NCBI RefSeq assembly: GCF_937138205.1
Contig: NZ_CAKZOT010000017.1
Span: 1-32,963, forward strand
DNA length: 32,963 nt
From: an uncultured Rhodospira sp.
GTDB taxonomy: Bacteria; Pseudomonadota; Alphaproteobacteria; Rhodospirillales; Rhodospirillaceae
Direction of reading: 5' to 3'
Of the stretch, positions 1 through 7,319 are shown in pieces. Under the pieces are notes generated by a model. It was given only the letters and a program-made list of their open reading frames with translations. It searched no databases and had not been told where the DNA came from. Made by a program: the position numbers and the translations under genes. Numbering within the stretch: the stretch's first letter is position 1; each line of letters begins with the position of its first letter.

Positions 1-1500
1 CAACAGAGCTTAATCTCCCAATCCGACTGTCTCAAAGTCGTTGACACGTTCCGATGCGGTGAAGAACATTCCCTGGGTGGGGCAGGCGTCGGGCATGGAA
101 ATCTTGATCCGCCGCACCGACGTGATGATCCGGGCGCCGATCTTGAGGAGCTTCTGGCGGATGGTGCCGGGCGCGGCCTTGGCCAGCTCGGTGCCCTTCA
201 GGGCGCGCAGGCGCAGCTGGGTCATCAGCACATAGGCGAAGCCGGCCAGGATCAACCGGGTCTGGTTGGCCTTGAAGGCATGGGCGGAGGCGCGGTGGCC
301 GAACAGGTCCAGCTGGCACTCCTTGATCCGGTTCTCCATGTCGCCGCGCGGGCAGTAGATGGCCTCGTAGATCACGCGCGACATCAGGTCGCGGGGCGGG
401 GTCTGGTCGTTTTGTTCGTGGGCGTCCCGGGCCTCGCGCAGGGCCTCGGCCACCCGCGGGGAGTCCCAGTCCAGCGAGGTGACGAGGAAGCGGCAGCGCT
501 GCTCACGTTCGGCGCGGTGCAGGACCTTGACGATCACATGGCGTGGCCGTGTCCAGCTCTTCGAGCGGGTCATATGGGTGAAATGGCCGAAGGCCAGGGC
601 GGTCTGGCCGGTCGCCATGAAATCCACGGCGGCTCTGGAGCGGACCTTGCGGGCCTTGTGCAGCAGGACGTCGTTGCGGGCGAGGCCGAAGATGTAGTCG
701 ACGCCGTTGGCCTCGCACCACGTCATCAGGTTCGGGCGGGCGAACCCGGAATCGCCGCGCACCAGGATCTGGACCGTGGGCCAGACCTTCCGGATCCGGC
801 CGACGATGCGTTTGATCGCCGCCTTCGCGCCCTTGGCGCCGTCGACGTTGCCGTGGCGCAGCTTGGCCAACAGGAGATGCGGGCCGCAGTAAATATACAG
901 CGGCAGGAAGCAGCGGTGTTCGTAGTAGCCGTTGAAAAAGCCGCCGATCTGATGGCCGTGGGTCTCCACGTCGGTGGCGTCGAGGTCCAGGGTGATCCGC
1001 TCGGGTGGGGTATCGTGACTCTCGGTGAACAGGTCGACGTACAGGTCCTGGAGCCGGTTCGGCTGGGCGGTGATCTTGTGATAGCGCCGGTCGCTGTCCT
1101 CGAAGCTCCGCTCGACGCGTCCCAGGGTGGAACTTCCGGCCAGGGCAGCCGGCTTGTCGCGCCCGGAGGAGTTCGCCTCGCCCAGGAGCTTCAGCAGGGG
1201 ATCGTGGCGCAGGCTGTCGTGATCGGTGAGGTCCTCGTACCCCAGCGCGATGCCGGTCACACGTTGAGCCAGCAGGTCGGCCAGCGGATGGCGGACCCGA
1301 CCCGGGTCCCGGCGGTCCTCGAAACAGGCGGCCATGCGGGGGAACAGATCCAGGCGCGTCGCGGCCTCCCGCAACAGCAGGCCGCTGGCGTCCGAGGTGA
1401 TCTCGCCGCCGTCGAAGGCGGCGATGACCGACCGCTTGCCGAACGCGGAAAAGAGCATGGGGTTATCCGTCTATCTATTTGACTCTCAACGATATTATAG
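1..1500 (-). mobile_element. IS1380-family insertion sequence, left end cut by window
   Basis: The element is defined by one full-length transposase reading leftward. Only 9 bases remain after the transposase stop codon, so the left terminal repeat is outside the window or too short to see. On the right the element ends somewhere after 1458; the stretch 1459-1500 is more AT-rich than its surroundings and holds a short CTCTC/GAGAG inverted motif, but I could not fix a terminal inverted repeat. The outer limits given here are therefore approximate. Confidence 0.6.
10..1458 (-). CDS. IS1380-family transposase
   Basis: This 482-residue DDE transposase would cut and paste its own insertion sequence. 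The features seen are typical of the IS1380 family: an N-terminal segment with the FDGGEITSDASGLLLRE motif (about residues 16-32), a first catalytic aspartate region LDLDATDVETHGHQ (about 156-169), and a second aspartate in VRGDSGFARP (about 234-243). The length fits the family and the frame is uninterrupted, so the gene may be functional. The ATG at 1456-1458 is the natural start because the conserved N-terminus begins directly there. It stands alone, with an unrelated plus-strand gene starting about 140 bases upstream. Which residues complete the catalytic triad is inferred from family knowledge. Confidence 0.9.
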   Translation of the reverse strand: MLFSAFGKRSVIAAFDGGEITSDASGLLLREAATRLDLFPRMAACFEDRRDPGRVRHPLADLLAQRVTGIALGYEDLTDHDSLRHDPLLKLLGEANSSGRDKPAALAGSSTLGRVERSFEDSDRRYHKITAQPNRLQDLYVDLFTESHDTPPERITLDLDATDVETHGHQIGGFFNGYYEHRCFLPLYIYCGPHLLLAKLRHGNVDGAKGAKAAIKRIVGRIRKVWPTVQILVRGDSGFARPNLMTWCEANGVDYIFGLARNDVLLHKARKVRSRAAVDFMATGQTALAFGHFTHMTRSKSWTRPRHVIVKVLHRAEREQRCRFLVTSLDWDSPRVAEALREARDAHEQNDQTPPRDLMSRVIYEAIYCPRGDMENRIKECQLDLFGHRASAHAFKANQTRLILAGFAYVLMTQLRLRALKGTELAKAAPGTIRQKLLKIGARIITSVRRIKISMPDACPTQGMFFTASERVNDFETVGLGD

Positions 1501-1596
1501 AGAGCCAAGGGGGCTTGGGCGAGGAAAAAAGGGGGGCCCGGGCGACGCTGTTTTGCTATGCTCTCCGGTGTGGTCCAACCAGAGGAGAGCGTGCGC

Positions 1597-2544
1597 GTGC
1601 CCGTCAGCAAGCATCGCCGCAAGGACGGCAGCAAGGCCCCAAAGCCGGTCAAACGGAAGAGCCGGAAAGGGGATGCGCCCATGGCCGGCCTTCCCGACGA
1701 CCTGCCCCCGCGGGTGGTCATGGAAAAGATGATGGCCACCCTGCAGAGGAGCCTGCTGGCCGACGATCTCCTGGGCGAGGCGGAGGCCGATCCGCTCCAC
1801 GCGGCGCAGGACATCATGTACGACGCCTGGGAGGGCGCGACGAAACGGGACCGGATCGCCCTGGCCAAACAGGCGCTCGGGATCTCGGAGCTGTGCGCCG
1901 ATGCCTGGCTGCTGCTGGCCGAGGATGAGGCAAAGGGCATCATCGAAAAGCGCGCGGTTCTTGAAAAGGCCGTGGCCGCCGGGGAGCAGGCCGTGCGGCG
2001 GACCCTGGGGGAGGAGGCGTTCGAGGAGGAGGAGGGGAACTTCTGGGGGATCCTGGAAACGCGCCCCTACATGCGCGCCCGGGCGGCCCTGGCGGACTGT
2101 CTCTGGGAGATGGGCGACCGCGACGAGGCCGTCGCCCACTGGCGCGACATACTGCGGCTGTGCCCGAACGACAACATGGGCATCCGCCATGTGCTGGCGC
2201 CGAAACTGCTGCACCTGAACCTGTTCGAGGCCACCCGCGCGTTGCTTGATGACTACGAGGAGCCGGACTTCGCCGAGTGGAGCTACACGGATGCCCTGCT
2301 GAAATACAAACAGGGCGGGGCCACGTCGGGGGCGACCAAGGCCCTGGCCGCGGCCATCAAGAAAAACCCCCATGTGCCGGCCTACCTGCTCGGCGAGAAA
2401 CATCTGCCGAAACAGCCGCCGCCCCACTACGCCCTGGGATCGAAAGAAGAGGCCATCCTCTACGTCCTCTCCAGCGGGGAGACATGGACCTCGACCAAGG
2501 GCGCACTGACCTGGCTGAGCGAAACCGCCAAAAACACCCTGTAA
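1597..2544 (+). CDS. ST7-like tetratricopeptide-repeat protein
   Basis: This protein of about 315 residues is a helical repeat protein of the ST7/TPR type found in many bacteria without an assigned function. It has a basic N-terminus (MPVSKHRRKDG), then helical repeats with TPR-like spacing. Recognisable family segments are the alanine-rich helix around LCADAWLLLAEDEAK, the segment ETRPYMRARAALADCLWE, the LCPNDNMGIRHVLAP repeat, and a C-terminal VPAYLLGEKHLP block. No catalytic motif is visible; a scaffold or binding role is inferred only. A GTG at 1597 is preferred because GAGGAG at 1582-1587 lies nine bases before it; GTG 1591 and ATG 1558 are in-frame alternatives. It is monocistronic next to mobile DNA. 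Confidence 0.75.
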   Translation: MPVSKHRRKDGSKAPKPVKRKSRKGDAPMAGLPDDLPPRVVMEKMMATLQRSLLADDLLGEAEADPLHAAQDIMYDAWEGATKRDRIALAKQALGISELCADAWLLLAEDEAKGIIEKRAVLEKAVAAGEQAVRRTLGEEAFEEEEGNFWGILETRPYMRARAALADCLWEMGDRDEAVAHWRDILRLCPNDNMGIRHVLAPKLLHLNLFEATRALLDDYEEPDFAEWSYTDALLKYKQGGATSGATKALAAAIKKNPHVPAYLLGEKHLPKQPPPHYALGSKEEAILYVLSSGETWTSTKGALTWLSETAKNTL

Positions 2545-2726
2545 AAAATCAGCCGCTCAAAATCCGCGATACCTCCCTGTTATCGCTCACAAAACCCTGA
2601 TCCACCCACAACCCGGTGACGGATCCAGGACCAAGGCCCACAGAGGACTTTCACCTCCAAGGTTCGTGCCATGCCTGGCACACCAGGAGGCGGGCGCGGC
2701 TGACGCCGTGCCCGCCGGGCCGGGGC

Positions 2727-2909
2727 CTACGGCCCCGGAGACCGGGACGCCAGGAACCGCTCGATGTTTTCGAGCGAGGCCAGAGCCGTCCGGCGTTCGG
2801 GCGTGCCCGGCGCGCTGCGCACCAGATCGTTGAAGATCCGTGTATAGAGCCCTTGCACCTCGTCGGTCCGAAGGGTCGCCAGCGTCGCGGGCGTGATGAG
2901 GATCGCCAT
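2727..2909 (-). CDS. Small hypothetical protein (60 aa)
   Basis: A 60-residue protein starting MAILITPATLATLRTDEVQG. The start at 2907-2909 is supported by a good ribosome binding site, GGGAGGAC, a few bases upstream on the minus strand. The middle part looks alpha-helical (LYTRIFNDLVRSAP) and the end reads ALASLENIERFLASR. I do not recognise a named family, although small proteins with a similar helix-ASLENI layout seem familiar from alphaproteobacterial accessory regions. The stop codon lies inside a perfect 8-bp GC-rich hairpin (2720-2738), which lacks a following T-run on the minus strand. It lies in the same orientation as the Fic and mobilisation genes and could be part of the same mobile segment. 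Function unknown. Confidence 0.6.
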   Translation of the reverse strand: MAILITPATLATLRTDEVQGLYTRIFNDLVRSAPGTPERRTALASLENIERFLASRSPGP

Positions 2910-3284
2910 GATGTCCTCCCTTCTGTTCGCGAGGCCCCGACCACCGGAGCCTTTCAGGCATCCCCACAGCATCATTGCCGGATGAAAGGCGTCCGATGGT
3001 CGGGGCGGAATTCGCGACAGAAGTGCGGGAGGACAATGGCGATGCGCAGCCGCGCCGCCCGGAGCGGCCCGAACCGACGACAAAAAGGAAAAACGAAAAA
3101 GATCAAAAACGATAAAGGGCTAAGGGCCTGCGGCCCTCGCGCGCGCAAGGCATCCAAACGCCTTGGTCTTAAATGGAGTGTCAGAAGGCGTTCGGAGCCT
3201 CCTTGCGCTTGCTACCCCGCCTCTTCGCCAGAGGGGCAGGGGTTGATGTCTCAACCCCTTTTTTAAAAAGGGAATAAAGGAAAT
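2910..3284. other. Intergenic region with AT-rich patch and orphan terminator
   Basis: No convincing gene in this 375-base stretch; the reading frames that cross it lack ribosome binding sites and recognisable domains. It contains an A-rich plus-strand run (about 3078-3118), a 6-bp hairpin CAAGGC/GCCTTG separated by 8 bases just after it, and a textbook plus-strand terminator at 3239-3264. Taken together these could mark a small plus-strand transcript, but no promoter was identified with confidence. Confidence 0.5.
3239..3264 (+). terminator. Rho-independent terminator (plus strand), no obvious gene upstream
   Basis: A perfect 8-bp stem GGGGTTGA/TCAACCCC (3239-3246 and 3251-3258) with a 4-base loop is followed directly by six T residues at 3259-3264. 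The T-run is only on the plus strand, so it does not serve the leftward Fic gene that ends at 3285 unless it works poorly in reverse. No plus-strand coding region is supported upstream. Confidence 0.75.
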
Positions 3285-4526
3285 TCAGTCGCGCTTTTCC
3301 GGGAACAGGCCGGGCATCCACCGATGGGCCAGCTTGGCCGGGAACGCGATGCGCAGCGGCGCGCGCGAGGTCTCCGCGCTCAGGACGCCGTGTTCGGTGA
3401 GTGCGGCGGTGACCCGCCGGGCCTGACGCGCACCCGTGCCCAGGATACGCGGGACTTCCGCACGGGCCAGTTCCCCCCGGTACAACACGGCATAGAGGAT
3501 CGTATCGGCATGGGCGGGCAGCGTGCCGGCGCGGATTTCCTCTTCCGCCCACAGGCCGATCCGGTCGCGCAGCCGTTCGGGCTGCATCAGGCTTTCCATG
3601 AAATCGACCTGGTCGAGACAGACCCGGAGGAAGAAGTCCGTGAAGTCGGCCAGCGCTTCCTCGCTCAAATGCCCGCGCCCGTCCAGATCGTTGCGCCGGG
3701 GCATGTCGCAGGCGGCCAGATGGCGCTTGTAGTCCGCCTCGTTGCGCGCCAGACCCCGTGCGACGGACCACAACCCGCCCGTATCCAGCGCTTCCCGCAA
3801 GACCGCATAGGACATGAGCCGCGCCACGCGGCCGTTGCCGTCCATGAAAGGGTGAATCCAGAGCAGCCGGTGATGCGCGCTTGCGGCGGCGAGAATCTTG
3901 TCCGTGCGGCCAAGCATGCGGTGCGCCTGTTCGAAGCGCTCCAGAAAGCGCGGCACGGCGCCGGGGCTGACCGCGACATGCCGGCCCACCTGTATATCGC
4001 GGGTGCGCAGCTCTCCCGGAACGACCGGCGCCTTGTTCCGCCCATCCGGATCAACCACCCACAACAGGGCTTCGGGGAGCCGTTCACAGAACCGGGCATG
4101 CACGTCCCGGATGCCCTCACCGGTCAGGGCGCGGCCGTCCAGGCCGCCCTCGTCGATCCAGCGCTGGACCGCGATATGGGCTTCGGCTTCCAGTTGGAGG
4201 TTGCGCTTTTCCGGGTCGGCGCTGTAATCGCCTCGCAAGGCGCGCTCGATATCGACCGGGTGCGTATCGTGCCCTTCGATCAGGTTGCTGTAATAGCAGT
4301 TCATCGCGCGGACCAGATCGGCCAGCGCCGTGACGATCCCGGGCGGCAGGCTCCGGCGCAGGCCCGTGGACCGGGTCGCAAGATCAAGCGCCAAGTCTCC
4401 GATTTCACCCCGGCGCCGGGCGCTCTCGGACAGCACCAGCGGCTCCATGAGCCCCGTGCTCTCCCCGCGATCCGCCGGCCCGACCGGTTCTTTGTCCGCT
4501 TCGATGTCCGGTTTGTTGTGGTCCAT
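3285..4526 (-). CDS. Fic family protein (AMP-transferase) with N-terminal inhibitory helix
   Basis: A 413-residue Fic enzyme, expected to transfer AMP (or another phosphate-containing group) from a nucleotide onto a target protein hydroxyl. The catalytic loop HPFMDGNGRVAR is intact, with the histidine base and the phosphate-binding GNGR. An inhibitory helix motif of the (S/T)xxxE(G/N) type, SNLIEG, lies well N-terminal of it, so this is a class II, self-inhibited Fic. The C-terminal third (from about residue 300) looks like a winged helix, as in the common bacterial Fic/DUF4172-type proteins, which would allow DNA binding. No separate antitoxin gene is adjacent. The first 30 residues are acidic and low-complexity. 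It lies between two small hypothetical genes inside the mobilisation region; its target is unknown. Confidence 0.9.
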   Translation of the reverse strand: MDHNKPDIEADKEPVGPADRGESTGLMEPLVLSESARRRGEIGDLALDLATRSTGLRRSLPPGIVTALADLVRAMNCYYSNLIEGHDTHPVDIERALRGDYSADPEKRNLQLEAEAHIAVQRWIDEGGLDGRALTGEGIRDVHARFCERLPEALLWVVDPDGRNKAPVVPGELRTRDIQVGRHVAVSPGAVPRFLERFEQAHRMLGRTDKILAAASAHHRLLWIHPFMDGNGRVARLMSYAVLREALDTGGLWSVARGLARNEADYKRHLAACDMPRRNDLDGRGHLSEEALADFTDFFLRVCLDQVDFMESLMQPERLRDRIGLWAEEEIRAGTLPAHADTILYAVLYRGELARAEVPRILGTGARQARRVTAALTEHGVLSAETSRAPLRIAFPAKLAHRWMPGLFPEKRD

Positions 4527-4875
4527 AGTCTATGTATATCATAGAACTAGGATGTCCGCCAGCGTCCGGACGGGTCCGCCTATGTCCGCTTTTGAGGCCG
4601 CTTAAACTGTTGTGAAATTGGTGACTTTTCATGGCTCAGAACCATGGAAATCGGGCGCTTTCAAAACAAGGTGGTGTCTTTCCCGCCATCATATTCCTTT
4701 GTTCGCGCCAATAGGGGCCATTCCTCCGTCCCGGCCATGAGGCCCGGAGTTCCGCCGCGCGCAGGGGCGGTCAAGGATGGCCGGCAGGCCAGCCCGCGCG
4801 GGCGCGGGCCTTGTCCTTGACGGCCCCGAGCACGGCGGTCCGGTGCCTTTCAGGCCGGGACCGGGCGGGGCGAGT
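4527..4875. other. Intergenic region upstream of fic
   Basis: About 350 bases with no supported gene. The end nearest fic is AT-rich and carries a small palindrome (4529-4545). Next come short direct repeats of GTCCGCC (about 4554-4574). A short CCAT/ATGG hairpin is visible near 4631-4647. The part from 4740 on is very GC-rich and contains only short inverted repeats such as CCGCGCGGGCGCGGG. I see no recognisable RNA gene. Confidence 0.5.
4529..4545 (-). promoter_or_regulatory. Candidate operator/-10 region of fic
   Basis: The sequence TCTATG-TATAT-CATAGA is a 6-bp inverted repeat ending three bases from the fic start codon (4524-4526). Read on the minus strand it contains TATGAT, close to a sigma-70 -10 hexamer; no good -35 was found. 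Its position suggests autoregulation, possibly by the C-terminal winged helix of Fic, but this is inference. Confidence 0.35.
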
Positions 4876-5085
4876 CTAAAACGGAATATCATCCTCCGGA
4901 TCGTACATGGATTGCCGGTGCAAGGCGATTTCAAAGTCAATACCTTCATTAAGCGCCTGGAGAAGCGCGGCGTTCATTCGCTCTTCTTCCGTTGTCAGGC
5001 TGTTTCCGTTGGGATCCTCCGTGGCTTCGCGGAAGGCGGCATAGCGCTCTTCGGAGAGCGCGATTTCAATTGTGAAACGGTGCAT
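4876..5085 (-). CDS. Small acidic hypothetical protein downstream of relaxase
   Basis: A 69-residue acidic protein starting MHRFTIEIALSEERYAAFRE and ending YDPEDDIPF. The start at 5083-5085 is chosen because AGGAAAGG lies eight bases upstream; an in-frame ATG at 5112 would add nine residues and overlap the relaxase stop. The N-terminus alternates like a beta strand and is followed by two helices, which resembles the layout of small ribbon-helix-helix or antitoxin-like proteins, but no diagnostic motif is visible. It sits 23 bases behind the relaxase gene and is probably co-transcribed with mobC and the relaxase. Function unknown. Confidence 0.6.
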   Translation of the reverse strand: MHRFTIEIALSEERYAAFREATEDPNGNSLTTEEERMNAALLQALNEGIDFEIALHRQSMYDPEDDIPF

Positions 5086-5108
5086 GACGTTGACCTTTCC
5101 TGTGGCGT

Positions 5109-6407
5109 TCAAAGGTCGAGCGTTCGCTCGTCGGCCTGTTGTGGTGTCCGATCGCGCGCCGGGGCGCGGGTTGGAGTGGGTTCTTGCCGGTCCTGTCCGG
5201 TTCCCATGTGCTGGTAGTGCGCGACGTCGCGGTGCAGGCGCTCCAGATCGCGGACGTGGTCGCGGCGGACCCTGGCGATGTCCTGCTGGAGGCCCGCGCG
5301 TTCCCCCTGCTGCTGGTCGATGAGATCCTGGCGCTGGTCGCGGTCACGCTGCATGGCCCTGTAGGTTTCGGCTTCGTTGAGCCGGCGCACTCGCGCGTAC
5401 TCGCTCGTAACGCGGTGCCAGATCCCCTTGAAACCACGCGGCAGGCGCGCGGCTCGGGCGGCCGTCTCCCGTTGCCAGCGTTCGGCCTGGCCCTCATCGA
5501 GCCGGCGGCGTTCCTGCCGGTGTCGCTGGACCATCTCGGCCTTCCGGAAGGCGAGTTCCGCCGAACGCTTCGTCATCGCCTTTTCCGCGTCGGCGATGAA
5601 GGTTCGCAGGCTGGTCGCCATCTGTTCCGCGATCCGTGCGCGCACGTCCGCGATCGGCGGCAGATCCCTGCCGTCGCCCAGGCGCGCCTTGACGTCCCTC
5701 GTTTTCACGCCCGCGTACCGGGCCAGGGCGTAGGCTTCGCCCCGAAAGTCCACCGCGACCACGCCGCGCCGGTCCCCGCGCGCCAGAGTGTATCCCCGCG
5801 CCTTCAAGGCTTCCGAGAGGGCCGGGCCATCGCGCGTGGCAGCCCAGCATTCGGCGAACATCGCCTTGAGCGCGCGCGGGTCCGTTCCCGCACGGCGGGT
5901 CTGTTGCCATTCCGCCCGGGTGAAGTTGAACGGGTCGCGCTCCTTGCTGTCCATCAGGCCGCGCGGGAGTGTCCAGCCCTGTTCCAGAAACAGCGCCTTT
6001 GAGATGTCGCGCATCTTGCGCTTAGTGTGCGGCAGGTTGATTGCCGTCATGGTCTCGGTGTCGATCCGCGACCAGACGCAATGCGCGTGGCGCCGGCCTT
6101 CCTTTTCGTGGAAGACCAGGGCGCGGGGTTGCCCCTCCAATCCCAGCTTTGCTTCGAGACGGGCAACGGCGTCCTCGAACACCTCGACCGGCACCCGCTC
6201 GTTCGGCGGCGGATTGAGGGAGACGGAAAACAGGGGTTGCCTGCACCGCGTGCCCCGCGCGACGGCCTCGAACTCCCGAAACGCGCCGGTCAGATCATCC
6301 GCCATGAAGCCGCGCAGCTCATGCACCTCGACATGTTCGTTTTCGGCTTTTAGCAGATGCGCGGCCAGTTGGCGGGCGCCGCCCCGCTGATTGCCCTTGA
6401 GGATCAT
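5109..6407 (-). CDS. Relaxase/mobilisation nuclease
   Basis: A 432-residue relaxase expected to nick one strand at an origin of transfer and pilot it during conjugation. The N-terminus MILKGNQRGGARQLAAHLLK is a variant known from alphaproteobacterial relaxase-domain proteins. The metal-binding motif III is seen as GRRHAHCVWSRID (His107 and His109), with His100 just before. The first tyrosine is residue 206, so the usual N-terminal catalytic tyrosine is missing; a histidine such as His17, His25 or His29 may act instead, which is inference. The C-terminal half (about 255-400) is rich in Arg, Glu and Gln and probably forms coiled coils; the tail is proline- and arginine-rich. It overlaps mobC by four bases (ATGA), showing translational coupling. 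Confidence 0.85.
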   Translation of the reverse strand: MILKGNQRGGARQLAAHLLKAENEHVEVHELRGFMADDLTGAFREFEAVARGTRCRQPLFSVSLNPPPNERVPVEVFEDAVARLEAKLGLEGQPRALVFHEKEGRRHAHCVWSRIDTETMTAINLPHTKRKMRDISKALFLEQGWTLPRGLMDSKERDPFNFTRAEWQQTRRAGTDPRALKAMFAECWAATRDGPALSEALKARGYTLARGDRRGVVAVDFRGEAYALARYAGVKTRDVKARLGDGRDLPPIADVRARIAEQMATSLRTFIADAEKAMTKRSAELAFRKAEMVQRHRQERRRLDEGQAERWQRETAARAARLPRGFKGIWHRVTSEYARVRRLNEAETYRAMQRDRDQRQDLIDQQQGERAGLQQDIARVRRDHVRDLERLHRDVAHYQHMGTGQDRQEPTPTRAPARDRTPQQADERTLDL

Positions 6408-6808
6408 GGCGCCGGCTCCCCGGGTCCGGCATCCCCGTGCAGGCCGAGGGCGATGAGCAACGTGTCACGGATCTCGCGGACATCCGTGCAGGCGTCGGCG
6501 AGGGCTTGTTCCGTCTCCGCCGTCACGGGGAGCGAGCCCGAGTTCGAAGCGCGGGCAAGCTGGTTCAGGTTGCTGGCCAGGTGGGAGCGGCCGAGTTCAC
6601 CCAGCAAACGGGCGAGCACCGCGTGATCCTTCACCGGGCGCTTGCCCCGCGTCCGGCGCGGGGGCACCGTGCCGTCGAACAGGCGTTCCCGGATGAACGC
6701 ACCGAGCGGCATATCCCCCGCCTCGCGTTCCAGCCGTGAGCGTTCCTCGAACGTCAGCCGCAGCGAGAAGGGGGGCGGGTATCTGTACCGTTTGTGTTCG
6801 CCTGCCAT
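6404..6808 (-). CDS. mobC: MobC-like relaxosome accessory protein
   Basis: A 134-residue protein expected to bind the origin of transfer and help the relaxase open the DNA. The N-terminal half (SLRLTFEERSRLEREA, then LGAFIRERLFDG) looks like a ribbon-helix-helix DNA-binding domain. The C-terminal half carries the MobC signature LARLLGELGRSHLASNLNQL, followed by a helical segment ending near residue 125. The start at 6806-6808 has a GGGGACGG site upstream. Its stop overlaps the relaxase start. The repeats and hairpin directly upstream (6870-6998) are the likely binding region. Confidence 0.85.
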   Translation of the reverse strand: MAGEHKRYRYPPPFSLRLTFEERSRLEREAGDMPLGAFIRERLFDGTVPPRRTRGKRPVKDHAVLARLLGELGRSHLASNLNQLARASNSGSLPVTAETEQALADACTDVREIRDTLLIALGLHGDAGPGEPAP

Positions 6809-6917
6809 CGTGCCGTCCCCGGACGGCCACCACGCGCAGAACCTCTCTTATTTGTTGTGCTATTTGAGAGCCTTACCTTGTCCTGCCACTCGGCGACAAC
6901 GTCCGTTGCGCAAGAGA

Positions 6918-6961
6918 GCAGGACAAGTCGGTTGCGCACTCCCGCAACCAACTTGTCCTGC
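6918..6961. repeat. 19-bp near-perfect inverted repeat (oriT-like hairpin)
   Basis: Arms GCAGGACAAGT (6918-6928) and ACTTGTCCTGC (6951-6961) are perfectly complementary. Inside them GGTTGCG (6930-6936) pairs with CGCAACC (6943-6949), with one mismatched pair between the two blocks and a 6-base loop CACTCC (6937-6942). The TCCTG core recalls the nick region of IncP-type origins, which is a weak similarity only. MobC or relaxase binding is inferred from position. Confidence 0.6.
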
Positions 6962-6999
6962 GGAACAAGGACAAGTTCATCGCGTATCCCCGCAACCAC

Positions 7000-7038
7000 A
7001 AAAAAGCCCGTTGTCTCAATGAGATGGCGGGCTTTTTT
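7000..7038. terminator. Bidirectional Rho-independent terminator
   Basis: AAAAAAGCCCG (7000-7010) pairs perfectly with CGGGCTTTTTT (7028-7038), and the interior adds a short TCTC/GAGA pairing. T-runs follow the stem on both strands, so it can stop transcription in either direction. It separates the mobilisation genes from the IS3 element and would block read-through from the transposase into mobC. Confidence 0.8.
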
Positions 7039-7319
7039 AATGCGCCCAAAACCACCCAAATCCCCGCTCAGCTACGAAATAGCTACCAAACGACATCAAA
7101 TGTGCGGACCACTCAGGCGTGCCAGGACGTAGCCTGAAAATCGGAGCGACCGATGATCCCCGGATGGACTCCCTGCCTATCCGAGTGAGGTGGTCGGAGT
7201 CGTCGAGACAGCGTTTGGCGGATTTTAAGTGGACCCCTTGCCGTGGGTAAACCGCCCCTGGGGCCCCTTCCGGTCGGGCTCCGCCCTCCCTGCAGGGGCC
7301 CCAGGGGCGGCGGTGATGG

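Larger units (their letters stand above)
6809..7213. other. Candidate origin-of-transfer region and spacer before IS3
   Basis: No gene is supported. From 6870 to 6998 the sequence is built of repeats: CTTGTCCTGC at 6877-6886 and 6952-6961, the inverted copy GCAGGACAAG at 6918-6927, a partial copy AAGGACAAG at 6968-6976, and GTTGCG or CGCAAC units at 6905, 6931, 6943 and 6991. This placement just upstream of mobC is where mobilisable plasmids usually carry oriT. A symmetric terminator follows (7000-7038). The last 170 bases before the IS3 element show nothing recognisable. Confidence 0.55.

Noticed and set aside
280-1482. Long plus-strand reading frame opposite the IS1380 transposase
   Set aside because: It is the antisense of a clear transposase, has no domain or ribosome site, and owes its length to GC-rich third positions.
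2727-2909. Similarity of the 60-aa protein's first residues to the start of Mu-like major head proteins
   Set aside because: Only the opening LITPATL-type residues resemble it; the protein is far too short and no other phage gene is near.
6754-7059. Minus-strand frame across the repeats with repeated RDELVLVPQDKLV-like residues
   Set aside because: The protein repeats only mirror the DNA repeats of the oriT-like region, and the frame overlaps mobC.
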